In this document: one piece after another, positions 25,570-52,264 of the stretch
How the letters are laid out: every line of letters starts with the position of its first letter
Position numbering within the stretch: the stretch's first letter is position 1
NCBI RefSeq assembly: GCF_024713975.1
Contig: NC_091098.1
Span: 13,936,316-14,000,315 of the forward strand
Direction of reading: 5' to 3'
DNA length: 64,000 bases
From: Paralichthys olivaceus
Taxonomy: Eukaryota > Chordata > Actinopteri > Pleuronectiformes > Paralichthyidae
Notes under the pieces: generated by a model
What the model was told of the DNA's origin: nothing
What the model saw: the letters and a program-made list of their open reading frames with translations, nothing else
The model's database searches: none
Made by a program: the position numbers and the translations under genes

Positions 25570-27734
25570 CTGGCGCAACCTGTCACGCAATTCAGCAACA
25601 GGTTTCCAGTCCACCTGGTGGCAGGCTGTTGTTCCTGTATCTCTCTTGTCTCCAGCTACTTCTTCCTTTCACCCTCTAGTCTGAACGTTGGCCTCAGCGA
25701 GCAGACGAAGAGTCTGCGGCACTCATCTGTGAAGTATAATGAATGTACAGAAGCGTCTTGGGACTAATGCACGGTTGAGGGGAACTAAGGAGATCTTGTA
25801 GTGTTGTGCTTCAGTTCTGATTCGATTGGTTGAGTTTGAATCTACAATTAGGCAAAGTACTGATGCAGCCATTAGAACTGCTGACTGCCAGAGCAATGGG
25901 TTTTTTGAAACAAAGCTGTTTGCATAAATCCACCACTATTGCATTATGGGTCCTGCCTCTCCCATCACCTGGGAGTGCTCCTGGAAATTATACTTTTCAC
26001 TTCTGTTGAAGGTCTTTGTCCTTTTTCTCATGCACTTGTACATAAACCTGATTTTTATTCTTTTTTGATGTGGTATCCATTTGGAAGGTGTTGAAAGGAT
26101 TGCTGTTGGAAGCTGGTAAACAACATTCTCAAACCTTTAATACAGTATTTTAATACAGCCATTAATAAGTGCATATTAGAGCCTCCTGTCTTGGCACTGA
26201 TTTGTGAAGTCCCTTGGTGTGGTCTGTACTTGGAATACAAGCCTCCATAGTCTAAGGTACCAGGATCCTTTCTCAAAGTAATAAGATGCAAGTGAAAACT
26301 TTAATTTGCATTAGATTTGATAGCAATAATGTGTTTAGATCCAAACATTGTCCAAACACCTTAAATAATCCTCTTGGCACAATATCTCTTAAGGTCTCCA
26401 GTTGCTCCATTTGTTGAATGGAGATGTTTTTGTGAAACACATTACATTTCAGTGTATAGGGTGATAAAGTGTGTCTGTTTCAAGACAGGATTTATTTAAA
26501 AAAATGTCTGCAGTTCTAACTGCCTGAAGCACAAGGTCCTTTATATGCTAAGAGTTTGTAGTTTAACAATTTTTCCTAAATGTGACCTAATGGTTAATGT
26601 GATAATACTGTATTAATCACTGTAGTGTGTTTATAATCATTTGAGTCGTTTTTCTACTAACTTTTCAACTCTCATGGCAAATGAAAAAGAGAATTATCAT
26701 AGTTTGATGGTAAATGTCAACAAATATTTTTTACGTCACATTCAGAAAAAAACAATACATCAGTAAAATTTGGTGACAGAAACACAGAAGCAATGTATGT
26801 GTGTGGGAGACGGTTCAACCATGTAAATGTTGTATAGGAAGATAAACATGGTAGCTTATTTGTTTTTGCTGAAACACCATGTGAGAATTGTTTCTTTTTA
26901 TATATTTGCAACTGAGGTGAAGCAAATTCTCTTAAATCACAGGGTTATTCAAAGTCTCTCATTTACGTCTTTTACAGCTAACTACTGTTTTTATTTTCTA
27001 TTTAATCATCTCGAGACTACTGTCATTGTGAAGCTAAACGTTATTGACCTCTCAACAGGTCTTATCTTGTCCAGTCTTACAGGGGTTTTTTTTTCTGCTT
27101 TTTAATATTTCTTGCACAATCATTTGTTTGTCCTGTTTTAAATGTGTTGCAGGTTTTTATTTATTAGTGACATGCAGGTTCAGAGTGCAGTAAACTTGAT
27201 GCGGTTATGCAAGTGCCTGGGTGTGAGGGTCTGATGTGAGGCCCCTCTAATGTGAGGCCAGCATCTATCTACTGATAACTATTTATATCAACTAATGTGT
27301 AACCAGTTGCATCCAGTATGTCAGTGACACCTCTTTGCTGCACTTGAGCAGAAAGAACATGTTTCATATGGGCTCCTATTGAACTGCATGTTAACACTCA
27401 ATGATAATTCAATCCACAGAGCTCTGTAGAGAAGGCATCAGTAACCTGGTTTTACTCCCTCATGTCTTGCTGTGAGACTAAGTTCTGACTGTGAGACAAC
27501 TCAAATAAAGAGTGTGAATACAGGGTTATTACTCATCTGCTGTATACTGAACACTGGGAGAGACTTGCTGAGCTCATTGTGGGAGGGTAACACATTTTTT
27601 CTTGCAGTTTGGAACTACTGTATAAATAAAAAAGTAATTGTGCTGGTTCTGTAAATATACAAGGTCACACCTTTGTATCTGCTGTTTCTCTCTTCTGTAC
27701 ATTTGAGGCAATTTTACTTGGGTTTGCCAATAAA
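25570..27734 (+). other. sort1: sort1 3' UTR (probable) up to a poly(A) signal
   Basis: No further coding sequence follows the stop at 25567-25569. An AATAAA hexamer at 27729-27734, the best-placed signal before the neighbouring minus-strand gene, suggests a 3' UTR of about 2.2 kb. That is long, as in mammalian SORT1. Earlier cleavage is possible, for example after CAAATAAAG near 27500. Confidence 0.5.
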
Positions 27735-27799
27735 TTCATATGTTCCTCTACTTTCTTGAATATTATTTCCTCTAAAACTAAAATGACACTGTTTACATA

Positions 27800-28140
27800 C
27801 ACCAAGACCTAACAGTCCTCTTGTGAAACCACGTTTAAATTCACTAGCTCTGGACTTGTATTTGTATCTGCAAAAATATCAGTATCCTTAAATAAGCCCG
27901 ATTTGGTTTTTTTGTTTTTCATCAAGAACCATGAATTATTCTCTGAGAATGATTCAACGAGACTGTTGAAAAATGCTCTAACAATGTTAAAGAAAGAGAA
28001 TAATTCCTGGATCTGTATCAAAAAATAGTGGGCTCTTCTCTGACCCATACCACATCCTTCCACCTCGTTTTGTGGTCAACCTTGCAGTAGTTTTTGTGCA
28101 GTCGTTCATGCTAACCAACCAACAATGAAACTGAAGAGTG
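27800..28140 (+). repeat. Dispersed repeat family R1, copy B
   Basis: Contains ACCATGAATTATTC, also found at 41887-41900, and CTGACCCATACCACATC, also found at 44437-44453. It lies between the tail-to-tail sort1 and ngrn genes. Confidence 0.55.
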
Positions 28141-28507
28141 AAACACACAAATATCCTGGAAGCTGAAAATTAAATCAGAACTTTATAATGGCTGGCAAAC
28201 AGTGTACATGGTAGTTTTGACCAACCCCATCCTGTTTCCTGGGATGGCTGCAGCTGGGATTCCTCTCGTGCAAACACAATACGTTTCATCTGTTTTACAG
28301 AAGCTAAATGTTTTCAGATTCAAAAGCAAAAACTGAAATAAATTATCAAAAGAAGATATTGTTTAATATAACTTTTGAACAGAAAAATATGAATTTAGAC
28401 TTTTATTTTGCCTGTACAGTAGAGATCTATTCCAGAAGTCACTGAGTTGATTATTATTGGTGGAATAATATTTCCATGACGACAGCCAAAGGTTCAACAG
28501 GAAGTCC

Positions 28508-30102
28508 TCATATTCTATACATAAAGTTTCCCTCTGCATCAAAGAAATCATTCCCAACTTGCACCACAGGAGAAGGCTTCTCCATCTCCATAAACTCTTT
28601 CAGCTGTTCTTCTGTCAAAACCCAGCCGTCCCAGCTGTCCTCTTCCTCTGTGTCCTCCTCCGTTGGATTAGTGCTGCTGGGCCTGTCTTCCTCTGTTGAT
28701 CTCGTCTCTAAGACATCTTTACTGATGCCAGCTGGGAGCCTGGTGGGCAGAACAGTAACTAGGGCTGGACTCTTGGCCAGGGCTCCTGAGATCATTATCT
28801 GGTCAGCGGCAGAGATTAACGCACTTTCTCTGCTTCCAGGTGGGAGTATGGCCGCTGCCTTGTTCCCAGGCAGTTTTGGTCTGTCCTGCCCTGCACCTGA
28901 AGGCAGCACCTGCTGACTCAGTGCAGCCATTACTTTAGTGTCCTGCTTTGATTTTCTTACAGGCGCAGGAACAAACTTGCTCCTGAGGACCCTCAGGATG
29001 ACATCCGGGGCGACAGAGAAGCCCTCAGCTAGACGCTCTACTGTCCACTCCTCTGGCTGCTCTTGCTTCAGGTATCTGAAAACATTACATTTAAGCCAGA
29101 ATTAAGTGAATGGTTGTTTTTTGGTTCAGTGGCTGGAAAGACAACAGACAGCCTCTCACCTGATCTGCTCTATAGCCTCCCAGGTCAGCTTCCTCTGTGG
29201 AGCTCCAGGTGGAGTCATCTGCCTCCTCAGTATGTGATACTTCACTGTCCTCTGCCTCTTCCTCCCTTCACTGAAAAACAGGAAATGTGGTTTATGATGT
29301 CACAGAGTGCACAGACAGAAGAGAGAATTAAGTGCATTCAATTATTTGTATGCCTCCACCCCAGCAACAGCCAGTGACGGGAGGCATTGAGTTTTCTTTA
29401 ACCGTTCGTCCTAATCAATAGCCCAAGAACGCCTTGGGCTAGTTTCTTTATATTTGGTTCAATTACTGATGTGGACTCACAGCTGAGCAGCTCACTGTGA
29501 ACTTTCAACACACTTTTTCGGTCTCATGAACGCAAACATCTCAGGATCACCTCAAGGGAATTTCTTCAAATCTAGTGCAAATGTTCACCTGGACACCAAG
29601 ATGAGCTGGTTCGATTTTAGTGGACTAAGGTCAAGATCACAGTGACCTCACAAGCCCCCTGTTTGCTTTGTGAACGGACTATCTTAAGAACAGCCCGAAA
29701 CAATCCTTTCACACGTGATATCTCAAGTCTGCATGAAGGGAGCTTCTTCAAATTTAGACCAGCTGACACTTGAACTCAAAGATGATCATATTCCTTCATT
29801 CTTCTAGTGGCGTCCCTGCATACTACCACAACAACATACTACCATCAATGTGTGACAGCTGCTGCTTACTCCATCAAGGTCTGGAGCTTGTCCTCCACAT
29901 CCTCCAGACATCCTCCCCCCTCCTCCTCGGACATGTCCTCGCTGTGTCCCGCAGCTCTGTCTCTGCGGACACGGCTCTGTCCCATCCACGGAGCGACGCC
30001 TCTGCTGGAGAACCTGCAGCTGTCAGGGGGAGTCAGTGACCGAGCACCGAGCCTGGAGAGCAGGGAGAGGAGCTGCAGAGGCCGGGCCATGCTCACAGAC
30101 AC
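28508..30102 (-). CDS. ngrn: Neugrin, 3 coding exons, about 303 aa
   Basis: Neugrin is a mitochondrial matrix protein needed for 16S rRNA stability and pseudouridylation, with a reported nuclear pool. Exons 5' to 3': 29870-30102, 29160-29270, 28508-29075, with in-frame joins. The N-terminus has few acidic residues (ARPLQLLSLLSRLGARSL), fitting a mitochondrial presequence. Two in-frame ATGs exist, 30102 and 30090. The second (MARPLQ) looks more like a leader start, giving 299 aa. Exon 2 encodes YHILRRQMTPPGAPQRKLTW, the family signature (human IRRQMEAPGAPPRTLTW). Exon 3 continues YLKQEQPEEWTVERLAEGFS, a helix-turn-helix-like block. The protein ends FFDAEGNFMYRI, like human FFDSNGNFLYRI. The middle of exon 3 is poorly conserved and acidic, as in other species. 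Confidence 0.9.
29400..29800. repeat. Probable dispersed repeat in ngrn intron 1
   Basis: Contains AAGGTCAAGATCACAGTGACC-like text and pairs of similar sub-blocks (TCTCAGGATCACCTCAAGGG / TCTCAAGTCTGCATGAAGGG, each followed by CTTCTTCAAAT or a close variant). This resembles a widespread fish repeat built of related sub-units of about 180 bp. The family name is not known to me. Confidence 0.4.
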
Positions 30103-32065
30103 CGGGTCCTGGTGTTAGGAGTCACCACACAGAGGAGGCTCACACATACATGTACTCTTCTTCTTATTCGCACTGAGATGATTCCCCTTCCTCACAGATG
30201 AGCAGAGACCCTCACTGAAACTAAACAACTCCACACTGGTCAACCTGTGAGACTCGTGCACGCACTTCCGCAAACACGAGAATAAAGTGCGTGCGACACT
30301 GCCTACTAGCGGAGTGGAGGTGAAATACCACACATACTGAATTATTGTTCAAGCTGCACAACCACAGAAGGTGAAAACAAAATAGTAGAAAATCGAAGTC
30401 TTTCTCTTGTGTAAAGGTCCAGGTTTATTAAATATATCACGAAGATGGAGGCTAGTCAAGTCATAATGTATTTATATCCAGTGTAAATCACAATTCAGCC
30501 TCAGGAGGTAATCATGTCCTCATGTCTGACAGGGTACTCACATCTTTACATCTACAGGAACTGTTATCACTATCAACACTAGGTGCATATACATCACTCA
30601 GTAAGGATTTCTATAAGACAAATAACATTTAAAATCTTCTGTCCTCCATATGTCTGTGTTCATGAAGAACACATGGTTTCACTTGATTGGGGAACTATTC
30701 TGTTGATGAAATGTTCCTGGTTGACACTTACAGAGTTGTCTTATCACCAAAATAAGAACCTGTCATCTGCTTCCCTCTTTTGCTGAAGTAACATTTCATG
30801 GTGGGAAACTTTTAAAATATGTTTTATTCTCTTGTCTACCTCCTGCTGCTGTAACAACTGGATTTCCCTGGTGTGTAAATCAATAAAGTTTTATCTTGTC
30901 TTATTATCAGGTACACTGCTACTGAATAAAGGGACAGAACAGTAACTTGAAGGTCCTTTTCACGTGCTGGTTGCTCATCGTGCGTCATTTCATGAACTGA
31001 ATAAATCAACAATCAAAACAAGATAGAAACGAACGAACGTGAATAAAGAAGGTTGTGACGCAGCGGCCTCTGGCGGCCAGCCGGGGCTCTGCAGCTGTGT
31101 GTGAGGGACACGCAGCTGCGCACCTCCTCCCGCGGCGCCGTTGTCTCATTTGCGCCATTTTGTCCGCTCACTTTGTTGATTGGGCTTTAGCGAGCTGTAC
31201 TGGAGCCAATCAGAGGGGAACCGGACAGCGGAGACACGGTAAGGGAGACCCGATTGAAGGCATTGGTAGTTGTCAGCACCGATTGGTTTGTCATGGACCA
31301 ACCAAATTACTAACCCTGTTAAATGCAGTAGGAAAAAAAACACACCGAGTGTAATGGCAGCTCGTTCTCTGCCGCCGCGTCCCGGGCCGATCAGGCTGCA
31401 AATGACTCCTGGTTCTCGGTGTCTGGTCCTGCGAGGAAACATGTTGTGTGGTGCTCCGCAAGCCTCGGCTAACGTTAGCTCGTTAGCTTAGATAGCGACT
31501 CTCAAACAAAGGGGGTGGTTGAAAATAGCCGCCGAAAATACCCCCCGGTGTAGCATCGTTTCATAAACTGTAATAAACAACAACACGCCACATCACCGGT
31601 GTTAGCAGCTAACCTGCCTGACAGCCTGTGTGTTGTGTTTCCCTGTGTTTTAAATAGCGTTTATCTTGCTATCTTAGCTTGCTAACTGACGCTAGCCTTG
31701 TTAGCTCCCACACGTCCATGTCCTGTGAATAAAAACAAAATCCAGCCGCAATCCTCCTTATAAAACCTAGTGCATGGTTACTATATATATATATCTAAAT
31801 ATCAGACTCAACACGTGGTATATTATGATACAGGTTAGCTCGATTTGAATACTGGAGGCCGCCTATGTGTCCTTATTCATATAATGTCAAATGATAATGG
31901 AGTTAATAATCAGGTCGTGAAAAACCAATGAGCTGTTTGTGTATGGTCAGTTCTGCCGTGGTTGTCTGAAATGTATTAATAATTGATGAATCTGACAGTA
32001 GCTAATACTGTGGAAACGTGTATTTCTTTTGTCTTAAGAGAAGAGGATTGTCACACTAACACGCC
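30103..32065. promoter_or_regulatory. Shared upstream region of the divergent ngrn and nfya genes
   Basis: The first part (30103-31040) is AT-rich with nothing recognisable. From about 31050 to 31500 the sequence is CpG-rich and carries four CCAAT boxes (31179-31183 minus, 31206-31210 plus, 31262-31266 minus, 31282-31286 minus). This is the likely nfya promoter and untranslated first exon. An intron then runs to just before 32066. The acceptor is probably within CTTTTGTCTTAAGAG near 32037. Confidence 0.55.
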
Positions 32066-35000
32066 ATGGAGCAGTACACCACTGCCACCACCACTACAGG
32101 GGAGCAGATAGTTGTGCAGACTGCCAATGGACAGATCCAGCAGCAGGTGAGCTCAGACCGTACTCCCATTAAATGTGGGTTATGATAAAGAAAAGCATTC
32201 ACAGCCAACAGCGATGACACCCTGTGCTGAGGGGTCACAGGTACCAGAACCGCAGCGCTCCAGTGGATTCCAGGTCCAGTCCATTGTCGTGATAACTACT
32301 TGTCTGAGATTGTTATTGTCCTGCCTTGTCTGCAGACACAGGGCACAGTGACGGCTGTGCAGCTGCAAACAGAGGCGCCAGTGGTGACGGCCTCAGGCCA
32401 GCAGGTGCAGACACTCCAGGTAGTGGTGTCACCGCCGCCCTGTGTCAGTGCCATGACAGTGTTGCCAGTTTGCATGTGACAACCAGGGCTGTTTTTTTAT
32501 TTTTTATTTATGACCCATCTCTATGCTGTTTGGTTCGTCCTCCCGCCTGCCCCAGCATGCCTTGCAGCTGCCTGAACTGCATGTTCCTCAGCACAGTGTG
32601 TTGTGTGTCAGCCTCAGGTTATCACCCTCTCCCTCATGCCTAAAATAAACATAAAAAAACATAACATAGGTCTACTGTATGTTTTTCATTTGTAAAAGCA
32701 AGTTTCACCAGTTGAACAGTTGAACAGTCTTCCAGATGAGTATGAAAGGCCAGCAACCTTCAGGGGATGCCGGGTGGAACTACACAAATCCATATTCATC
32801 ACTGGCTGTCACTTCTCATCATCTGGTTATATATTTCATCATAAAATGACCAGGGAATCGTTCCCTCTGGGATTTCTCTGTGGCACATCCACTGCCACAG
32901 GCTTGCAGCTGCCCATTTACGTCACTCATATATTGTTGTTAGTTGGACCATCAGTACTTGTGAAGTTGTACATGTGAATGCAAAATTGATTTGATGGAAT
33001 CAAGCGGTATAACTCCACTGAAGGGATTTGTGGCCAAAACAAAAACCTACTGTACATATGCTGCAGTTGGTTTCATGTTAATATATCCTAAAACAGAAAG
33101 AATGACAACAAATCATCAAATACTTTTTTATCCATGACATGATTTCCTGGATGTTTTAGATTTGACGTTGCCTGCTTGAAGTCCTGTAAGTCACACATGA
33201 GTAACTCTGTGGTAACAATCGCTGCCAGTGCTGCTATAAAACATCGTCTGTGCCTCCCTGTAGGTCCAGGGGCAGCCTCTGATGGTCCAGGTGAGCGGCG
33301 GTCAGCTCATCACATCATCTGGACAACCCATCATGGTGCAGGCCATGTCAGGGGGTCAGGGGCAAACCATCATGCAGGTCCCTGTCTCCGGAGCTCAGGG
33401 ACTTCAGCAGGTAAGGGTGTAGTTACTAGATTATCATGTGTTTTCAGTATTTACCCCATTATCCTGTACAAGCACACTGATATATGTGGAATTATACTGG
33501 TAGATAGAAAAGATGGGACCAATGTTTGTGTGTTACTGTGTCTGTGTATAGATCCAGCTGGTGCAGCCAGGTCAGATCCAGCTGCAGGGTGGTCAGACTC
33601 TCCAGCTCCAGGGTCAGCAGGGTCAGCCCCAGCAGATCATCATCCAGCAGCCCCAGACAGCCATCACTGCTGGACAGAACCAGGTATTAAACTCTGACCG
33701 AATGAATTTCAAATCCATTGCATGAAATGATTATCAATAAGACTACTGAGTGTCTTCTCTCTTCACATGTGACTCCACAGGGGCAGCAGATCAGCTTGCA
33801 GGGCCAGCAGGTGGCACAGACAGCCGACGGGCAGACCATCGTCTACCAGCCCGTCAATGCAGATGGCACCGTCCTGCAGCAGGGTAAGCTCTGTTCTCTC
33901 CTCCAGCTTGTGTTTGCCCTGTGCTTTTGTGGACTTTCTAAACAGGTGCACTGCTGAGTTGTGATTTCTGAGCATTAACTATGATGAGAATGTCTTTTCA
34001 GGAATGATCACAATTCCAGCTGCCAGCTTGGCCGGTGCCCAGATCGTTCAGGCAGGGGGGGCCAACACTAACACCACGAACAGCGGCCAAGGCACTGTGA
34101 CCGTCACCCTGCCCGTCTCTGGCAACATGGTCAATGCAGGTGGAATGGTCATGGTAAGACCCTGTGCAGAGGTACCCAGCATCTTATTACCTTTTTTTTT
34201 TTCTGTTTTTTTTTGGGGGGAGACTCACAAGAGGGTGTGTGGTGTGGTTGAGGTCACTTAGTGTTTAAATGTCTTTGTAAATGTAGTTTCTGTTTATAAA
34301 TTTTGCTGCCACTTTCTGCGCAATATTAAAACTAATAACGTCTGTAATGGATTCATTATATTTTAATGAAATCATATTGAAATGATATGGGAATCAATTA
34401 TTTGGTGACAATTCATTTTGTTGTCTTTACTATTAATTGAATTGTTTTTACATAAACTGACAAAATGAACCATGTCAAATGCGGCAAATATAATGTTTAT
34501 TTAAAACCCATAACAACACACCACAACCCCTGCACCCACGTGTCGTCTTCTTTACCAGCAGACACTGGTTGACGTAACATTGACCTCATGCTATTCTCAA
34601 CGTAATGTCGACCAGTGTCTGCTGGTAAAGAAGACGATCTAGCCAGAATGACTGAAAACACATAAGTAGATACACAGCGCCATGGCCTAATAATTTAGTT
34701 GATATTTATTTTACTATTTACACTGTAACTGCTTGTTTATCTCCATATATTCTATTACATATTTTCCATTATAGAGGTTTTAATCACTGTGGGCCTGTTG
34801 TCTTCCATCAGATGGTCCCTGGAGGTGGCGGAGTTTCCACAATGCAGCGTATCCCCCTGCCAGGGCCGGAGATGCTCGAGGAGGAGCCTCTCTATGTCAA
34901 TGCCAAACAGTACCATCGAATCCTGAAGCGACGACAGGCCCGGGCCAAGCTGGAGGCAGAGGGCAAGATCCCCAAAGAAAGGAGGGTATGGTTTGATTGT

Positions 35001-35763
35001 CGTTTATCGTACAATACACAAACATGTCCACATTTTAAAGCTCTCATCCTCACTACCCACTTAATGCAAATACTTAAATTTATCCATTGTTCATCTCTTC
35101 ATCAGATCCTTTTTTATTTTGACTGGACTTTTTCTGTACATCAATGGGATTTGTAGTTTAACACTGATGCTTTACAAGGAGTCATTTAATTTAGTAACAG
35201 AAATATGCCTGATACTACTTTACTTTGAATGTAGCTGTATGGCCAGATACATTGAGAGGAAAGTGAAATATACAATTTTTTTGGGGTGAATGAAATAACC
35301 TTTGCTGGTACAAAGGAAGCATAATGTTTAATTTATGATAATCCTATAAACCGGCTTTTTCTCTGACAGAAATACCTGCACGAGTCTCGCCACCGTCACG
35401 CTATGCAGCGTAAGCGAGGAGATGGAGGACGTTTCTTTTCCCCCAAGGAAAAGGAGGAAATGGCATTGGCCCTATCACAGGTATGCCAAGAAGCTGAATG
35501 TAGAACAACACTACCCATACATCATCATCCAGTAATAAAACAAAGAAAATATACTGACTAAGTTATCAACCCGGCTCTTTAAGACAGATTTTTTAACTAG
35601 TAGTTTCTATTGAATTAGTTTACACTGGATTGGAAAAGGTGGTGTCTTCTTTAGGAATGAAACTCTTCATAATTTATTATTGTGCCTTTCTCCTCTCGTG
35701 CAGCAGCAGCAGCAGGATGCAGCAGCAGATGAGACGGTGGCTCAGATGATCCGGGTCTCTTAG
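32066..35763 (+). CDS. nfya: Nuclear transcription factor Y subunit alpha, 9 coding exons, 347 aa
   Basis: NF-YA joins the NF-YB/NF-YC histone-fold dimer and inserts into the minor groove at CCAAT boxes. Coding exons: 32066-32146, 32336-32419, 33264-33410, 33552-33683, 33781-33883, 34002-34153, 34812-34985, 35370-35480, 35704-35763, with all frames continuous. The product is 347 aa, the same as the human long form. It begins [18 protein letters not shown]. Exons 3-6 give the Gln-rich activation region ([16 protein letters not shown]). Exon 7 gives a Ser/Thr-rich stretch ([15 protein letters not shown]). The conserved core is split by an intron: the subunit-binding helix [19 protein letters not shown] in exon 8, and the DNA-binding part [19 protein letters not shown] in exon 9. 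It ends MIRVS. Human NFYA is on chromosome 6, so its place here reflects rearrangement. It could be one of two fish co-orthologues. Confidence 0.95.
34544..34636. repeat. 30-bp inverted repeat (one mismatch) with 33-nt spacer in nfya intron 7
   Basis: Left arm 34544-34573 starts CGTCTTCTTTACCAGCAG. Right arm 34607-34636 ends CTGCTGGTAAAGAAGACG. The arms pair over 30 nt with a single mismatch (TTGAC against GTCGA). The RNA would form a long hairpin. Confidence 0.9.
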
Positions 35764-36715
35764 CAAACGTCCTCTGCCTGAGAACTTTACCCTGCCTGAG
35801 ACTCTTCATCCCAGCTATACCATCTGCCACACCTTCTCTTCTCACTTGTCTCCCCCATCTGTCCCATCGTACTACACCAGCTCTGCAGCTCCGTTTCTGG
35901 GTTTCTTCTGTTCTTTCTCTACTTCTACACTGGTCTTCCAGGAAGCTGGCCATGTGGTCTGCTGAGCCTCTGAACTGGTCTTCTTTTCTAAAATGGAGGA
36001 TAGTTCCATGCTCAGCTTTACTGGTCAAGCACTTAGGACCAGCTTTTTCACAGGGATTTGTCGGACAGTGATGAAACATAAAATCATGGGTAACCGGTGT
36101 TGGTCACACAGATGAAAAGGAAAGCTGTGAAGCCATACTCTGTCAGACCCTGGTCTGCTAAAAAATATGACAATTTGTAACTTGTGGATTCTTGTTGCTT
36201 TAAATATTTTTTTGTAAATGGTACAGATTTTTTTTCAGAGACACTCGTTGAGCCTCGATGCTACTCTTGTGTCCTTTATCTTTTATGTGAAGCCCCGTAT
36301 TTTTTTCAACCCATGTGCTGTGGGGATGGACTAGGCATCTTAAGAACAACCTGCATCTGATGCCCAAAAACAGAAATGTTTAACTAATGTGAACATGTTG
36401 TACAGAAATTATTTTCTTCCCCACTGTGTGTTTTGGATGTACTTACCAACATGCCCAATTCTGTGGATGCATTTTATACGATTTGTGGTCAGACTTTTTG
36501 TGTTTGTAGGAAAAAAAATGGCTATGTTGCATCACAGTACGTATTATATCCATATAGTTACTTCATTGTGCAGTTCACCTAAGTGTTCATTTTTTTCATT
36601 GTAGATAATAGATTTTTTTACCCAGCAGATGCAGTCGTGCGATGTTATTATTTTTTTTTAATAATGAAAAAAGTTTGGACATTGAATTCATGAAACCTAT
36701 GTCAATTAAATTTTA
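35764..36715 (+). other. nfya: nfya 3' UTR (probable)
   Basis: Non-coding sequence rich in T runs follows the stop codon. An ATTAAA variant poly(A) signal at 36705-36710 is the best-placed end, implying a 3' UTR of about 950 nt. No second gene is seen. Confidence 0.55.
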
Positions 36716-36899
36716 TCAAGTGACTCGCAGTTATTTGTGGTTACTCTTATCAGATTTTCATCTTTACGCCATTTATTTAAATCACAGGAATGTTAGCCAA
36801 TTGATTTAAGTTACATCATTAGGAACCTTTTCATCTTGATGTTATAAGTGAACTTGTCTATTCAAAGAGAAGAGACTTAGAATGACACTCAATAGAGTA

Positions 36900-37215
36900 C
36901 ATACCTCCACCAAGGACCAACAGTCCCCCAAGAAATCACATTTAAATGTACTAGATCTAGGTTTTATTTGAATCTGCACCAAATTGCACACACTCAGATT
37001 TCACTGCTTTAAAAATGCCTAATTTTGTTCATCAAAATCTGTGTTGAAAAACGCTTTCAAAAATGTTGAAGAAATTAGAGAAAAGAAATCCTACATCTGC
37101 TTCCTGAACCAGAATCAGCTCCACATTTAAATGTGGTTCTTCCCTGACCACACCACTTTCTTTATCAAGGTTATAATATGTCCAGCACATTTTGTGTAGA
37201 TGACAGACAAACAAA
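36900..37215 (+). repeat. Dispersed repeat family R1, copy C
   Basis: Begins CATACCTCCACCAAGGACCA (compare CATACATCCACCAAGGCCCA at 41803) and ends in an ACAGACAAACAAA run. It has no coding potential. Confidence 0.6.
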
Positions 37216-37379
37216 ATTAAATGAAAAGAGTAAAATAAAAGGAATACATGTTATATAGCCCCTTTCAAAACACAGTTCAATGGTGCTTTACAAGAAAAAT
37301 AATGTTAAACACATAAATATGTTACTGATGAGAAAAAGAAAGAAAGAAGATTTTAAAAAGATCAAATTGGAGTGTTGAC

Positions 37380-37949
37380 TTTGAGGAGACCTCCCAGGTC
37401 AATCACTGCCCGGAACAGTCTCCGCCAATCAGACGCTGGAGATTCTGACGTTCGTGCAACAATCAGCCAATCACAGCGACGGAGGCGGGACTTGTCCTCA
37501 GCCTCCAGGAGATGCTGCAGCGCTGTAACGACGCGCGTTACTTCTCCAAACCAAGTAACGAGTAGCTGGAACGTAACTACTCGTTACTAGTAACGAGTAA
37601 CGAGGCTCACTCGTTTTGCTCACCTCCGGCGCTGACTGGATGCTCACCGCCCACACCCCCGGCCCCCTTGTTCAGGTGACAGCGTCACACAGCCCGACCC
37701 CGCCCCCCGGAGATGTATCAGTGTGCGGATGACAGAAGAGCCGGAGGACCGAGACCGGCGGTGTGCGCCCGCGCTTTGACGAAGTAACGACGACACGGAG
37801 CGGCTCCATCTTTTACTTTGTGCTGCGAGCGGAAGTGCCCCAGCGTCACTGTAACGACGACGACGGTGAAAGGCGAACGTTGGTCCCGAGCTCCGCGGTT
37901 TATCTCGTACAAATAGCTTAGGTCCGGTAAACGGCCGCACCTGGATGCG
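37380..37949 (+). promoter_or_regulatory. ahcyl1: ahcyl1 promoter and 5' UTR, with GTAACG cluster
   Basis: CpG-rich region ending at the ahcyl1 start codon. It has two CCAAT boxes (37425-37429 and 37467-37471) and eight copies of GTAACG or its reverse complement: 37525, 37536, 37555, 37582, 37590, 37597, 37784 and 37851. Four of them sit in or beside a perfect 22-bp palindrome at 37578-37599. The transcription start is not resolvable by eye. Confidence 0.55.
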
Positions 37950-52264
<14,315 letters not shown>

